A stretch of 64,000 bases of DNA, from NCBI RefSeq assembly GCF_002150765.1, contig NZ_MUYM01000070.1, positions 1-64,000 of the forward strand, in the 5' to 3' direction. The stretch comes from Lentzea kentuckyensis. GTDB taxonomy: Bacteria; Actinomycetota; Actinomycetes; Mycobacteriales; Pseudonocardiaceae. The position numbers were made by a program, and so were the translations under genes. The notes under the pieces were generated by a model that was given only the letters and a program-made list of their open reading frames with translations, searched no databases and was not told the origin of the DNA. This document shows, in pieces, positions 61,922 through 64,000 of this stretch. Position 1 is the stretch's first letter, and every line of letters begins with the position of its first letter.

Positions 61922-62836
61922 ATGACGCGTGTTTCTGAAGCAGGCGAGTCTCAGCGAGACTTCTTTATCAGCTATACCGCTGTCGACGAGACATGGGCGC
62001 AGTGGATCGCTTGGGAGCTAGAACAGGCCAACTACACTGTCTTTCTTCAAGCCTGGGACTTTACGTCCGGTTCTCGGTTCGTTCACGAAATGCAGCGTGC
62101 GGTTCAGATGGGGCGCAGGACGATCGCTGTTTTGAGCGGCGCCTACGCGCAGTCAAGGTTTGCCGCGCCTGAGTGGGAAGAAGCCTGGCGAGCTGATCCT
62201 GGAGGAGATGAGCGGAAGCTGTTGGTGTTCCGTGTTGAGGACTGCGAACGTCCAGGACTGTTGGCACAATTGGTCTCTGACGATCTCTTCGATGTCAGTG
62301 AGGAGGTCGCGAGGTCGAGGCTCCTTGCTGCGGTGCGGCAAGGACGACGTAAGCCACCTGTGCCGCCAAATTTTCCGGCTTCTGAAGCTCCAACAGAACC
62401 GCAGCCGTTTCCTGGTCGCCTAGTTCCTGTTGACCCTGAGGGTCCTCGACAGGTGATGGGACCGATGACTCCGGACAACCCATTCGCGGTCGCATTTGCA
62501 TTCTGGTATGCGGCGATGAAAGCCGACTATAGTGCGCTAGATATTCTCGTAACGCCTGAATCGTACGGACACTGGGACTTGACCGTTGTCGATCAGTCGA
62601 CCTCGAACGGCGGCATTGCGAGTGGTGTAACAAAACCATGTTACGACGTGGCATATGTTCGCGTCATATCTGACGTTGAAGATCAAGAAACTTTACACAC
62701 TGTAGTTGACGGCAGCGCTCTCGTAGAAGGTCGCACGATAAGTCTCGTGCTTAGGCCTGAGCTCGGAGGGTGGCGCGTTCACGGATTCGGTGCACCGCAC
62801 GAAGTAGGTGACTTGCCGCGGACATGGCGGGACTAG
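61922..62836 (+). CDS. TIR-domain protein with NTF2-like C-terminal domain
   Basis: 304 residues from ATG 61922, 22 bases after the XRE gene. Residues 12-140 form a TIR domain: RDFFISYTAVDETWAQWIAW, FLQAWDFTSGSRFVHEM, RRTIAVLSGAYAQSRF and APEWEEAW, where Glu84 is the expected catalytic NADase residue. A Pro-rich linker leads to a ~115-residue NTF2/SnoaL-like fold (NPFAVAFAFWYAAMKADYSA, GHWDLTVVDQ). Bacterial TIR proteins deplete NAD+ or make cyclic-ADPR-type signals in antiphage defence. Base composition is more AT-rich than the neighbours, indicating acquisition. Confidence 0.75.
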   Translation: MTRVSEAGESQRDFFISYTAVDETWAQWIAWELEQANYTVFLQAWDFTSGSRFVHEMQRAVQMGRRTIAVLSGAYAQSRFAAPEWEEAWRADPGGDERKLLVFRVEDCERPGLLAQLVSDDLFDVSEEVARSRLLAAVRQGRRKPPVPPNFPASEAPTEPQPFPGRLVPVDPEGPRQVMGPMTPDNPFAVAFAFWYAAMKADYSALDILVTPESYGHWDLTVVDQSTSNGGIASGVTKPCYDVAYVRVISDVEDQETLHTVVDGSALVEGRTISLVLRPELGGWRVHGFGAPHEVGDLPRTWRD

Positions 62837-62904
62837 GATGCCGATCAGCCCTGGACGTCGAATACGTGTGAACGTCGTGTTCAGAGTTTCTTTTCTTCAT
62901 CAAG

Positions 62905-63071
62905 GCGGCCCCCTGCGGGGGCCGCTGGTCGTTCGTGCCCTAGTCCATCGCGGAGTTCAGCCCCGGAGGTGTTGTTCGGCGCCTCCAAGCGGGCCTGGCG
63001 GCCCGCGTCGGCGCCGGCGAGGCAACCGGGGCTGTCCGCGACGGACGAGGCCACGACCAGCGGCCCCCGCA
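62905..63071. other. ~150-nt nested hairpin (structured RNA, cruciform or replication origin)
   Basis: Successive perfectly paired segments: 62917-62932 with 63053-63068 (16 bp); 62948-62954 plus 62958-62966 with 63026-63041 (16 bp, 3-nt bulge); 62977-62983 with 63010-63016 (7 bp); 62990-62995 with 63000-63005 (6 bp, loop tggc). A local 9-bp hairpin (62905-62925) competes with the base. No coding function is evident. Confidence 0.7.
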
Positions 63072-63188
63072 CGACGCCGCAGAGCGAATCGACTCTGGAT
63101 AACTCAGGTGATTGCTCCCGGCCTACCGGCTAGGAACGAGCGCCGTGTGGTCGGCTTGGCGCGGCTGGTCATGGCGCTCGGCTGCCGC

Positions 63189-63236
63189 GGTGTTGGTTGT
63201 CCTCGAACCACATATGGTTCGAGGACAACCAACACC
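63189..63236. other. 48-bp palindrome with perfect 22-bp arms
   Basis: Arms 63189-63210 and 63215-63236 are exact reverse complements around CATA. Lies between convergent genes, 34 bases after the stop of the leftward one. It may be a bidirectional terminator or a recombination/binding site. Confidence 0.75.
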
Positions 63237-63270
63237 TTGCCCTCGATAATGTCGATCGCTTAGAAGGCGA

Positions 63271-64000
63271 TCAATTATCCAACTTGGCATCAGGAGGGAC
63301 AAAGCGATCGGTATCCGACAACCTCAGGGCGATATTGATACCGCTTACAGGTGGCGGGTCGTTGTCTGTGACGATCACCTGCAGATCCTCGATATGTTCA
63401 GTGGCGATACGCAAGATTGTTTGGTACATGTTGCGCAAGCGTGCGAGGTCGACGCCCTCATGTCCCACGTTGCTGCTGACGCCGTCGATGATGAGAATGT
63501 TTGGTAGAGCGACTGAATGGTCTCCTAGAGCGACGACCTGGTGAGCGAGCACGTGGGCGACGTTAACCAGTACGCCTACCCCCTGTGACTGCAATCTAGT
63601 AAATGGCCGCCCATCTACCACCGGTAGGTAGGTTCGGCGGTCAAGACGAGAGCCCGTTTCGTCGTCGAAGCGTGGAGCGTCAAACTCACGAAGAATTGCA
63701 TCAAAGGCTTCATCAAGATTGGACAGCCTGCGGCTTACTGCTGGATCACTATGGCGAGATGCGTCGATCTGTGCTATCAGATCTTCTCGCTCTCGTTCTA
63801 GCGAGGCGATTCGCACAGTTCGGTCGTTCATATGCTGATATAGCTTCAGTGCATCTTCGATGCGTGCCAAATGCTCGCGGAGAGTTGCCTGTTCGGCAGC
63901 TTCGCTGCGAATCCTTTCGACGTGATCGCTGATATATGACTGAGTTTCGCGATCAAGTTCCAGTGCTAGGACGCTACGCATCGCTAGCAATTCATCGCGC
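63271..64000 (-). CDS. SMC/Rad50-like ATPase, C-terminal part (5' end outside window)
   Basis: The frame is open to the window edge, so the N-terminus with Walker A is not visible. Visible: a coiled-coil (LREHLARIEDALKLYQHM; SLEREREDLIAQID) and then a C-terminal ATPase lobe with LPNILIIDGVSSNVGHEGVD as the Walker-B-like region, where the usual catalytic Glu after Asp is Gly, and LQVIVTDNDPPP. Codon use is AT-richer than the chromosomal genes. Likely an ATPase of a defence or mobile-element system; no further assignment possible. Confidence 0.6.
   Translation of the reverse strand, partial: RDELLAMRSVLALELDRETQSYISDHVERIRSEAAEQATLREHLARIEDALKLYQHMNDRTVRIASLEREREDLIAQIDASRHSDPAVSRRLSNLDEAFDAILREFDAPRFDDETGSRLDRRTYLPVVDGRPFTRLQSQGVGVLVNVAHVLAHQVVALGDHSVALPNILIIDGVSSNVGHEGVDLARLRNMYQTILRIATEHIEDLQVIVTDNDPPPVSGINIALRLSDTDRFVPPDAKLDN

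Larger units (their letters stand above)
62837..63270. other. 434-base intergenic region with two extreme secondary structures
   Basis: No convincing gene between the convergent TIR and SMC-like genes. It holds the nested hairpin at 62905-63071 and the palindrome at 63189-63236. Between them (63072-63188) I see no clear signal. No tRNA and no direct-repeat match to the int-end region was found by eye. Confidence 0.6.

Noticed and set aside
62881..63072. 63-residue minus-strand frame in the nested hairpin
   Set aside because: No ribosome-binding site and the composition follows the inverted repeat; RNA/DNA structure explains the sequence better.

Overview
The window is high-GC Gram-positive DNA. 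GTG/TTG starts, strong GC bias at third codon positions, a WhiB protein, and menaquinone, complex I and PaaABCDE genes in actinobacterial arrangement all indicate an actinomycete. The order menA-menE-menB-menD ... mannosyltransferases-menG-menJ-nuoA-N-grcC follows the Mycobacterium tuberculosis Rv0534c-Rv0562 region, with nuo inserted. The pSAM2-type integrative element and WXG/ESX-style toxin genes fit Pseudonocardiaceae or relatives; genus is not determinable from sequence alone.

Layout. (1) 1-4185: end of a polymorphic-toxin operon: a repeat-rich giant protein with a C-terminal toxin-like domain, its probable immunity protein, a protein that fuses homologues of both, and two related small proteins ending in FTEDxW. 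(2) 4186-14831: menaquinone genes menA, menE, menB, menD and an isochorismate synthase, interspersed with a secreted SH3 protein, a tnpB remnant, a membrane protein with a RHIM/amyloid-like motif, a secreted M1 peptidase and a GrpB-family remnant. (3) 14841-18485: paaABCDE. (4) 18505-25551: inositol monophosphatase-family enzyme, two GT4 glycosyltransferases, menG, an AbiEi-like gene framed by inverted repeats, menJ. (5) 25818-41385: all 14 nuo genes, preceded by two near-perfect Rex operators, then a polyprenyl diphosphate synthase. (6) 42410-51223: rarD, a tandem-repeat membrane protein, korAB, an enoyl-CoA hydratase-family gene, an Lrp regulator and a DDAH-like hydrolase. (7) about 51230 to at least 60194, perhaps past the window end: an actinomycete integrative and conjugative element (AICE) with int, xis, repSA, DUF2637 protein, whiB, traSA and a GntR/KorSA regulator plus several small genes. 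It is followed by defence-like cargo: a zinc-ribbon/XRE regulator, a TIR-domain protein, two very structured non-coding segments and the C-terminal part of an SMC-like ATPase running off the right edge.

How the genes fit together. Sections 2, 4 and 5 make and use menaquinone: ring synthesis (isochorismate synthase, MenD, MenE, MenB), prenyl tail (polyprenyl synthase), attachment (MenA), methylation (MenG), tail saturation (MenJ), and reduction by complex I. The Rex sites imply NADH/NAD+ control of complex I. menC and menH are not in the window. The AICE carries modules for integration, rolling-circle replication, double-stranded DNA transfer and repression, and seems to have entered just downstream of the DDAH gene. 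I saw no tRNA, rRNA or CRISPR array.
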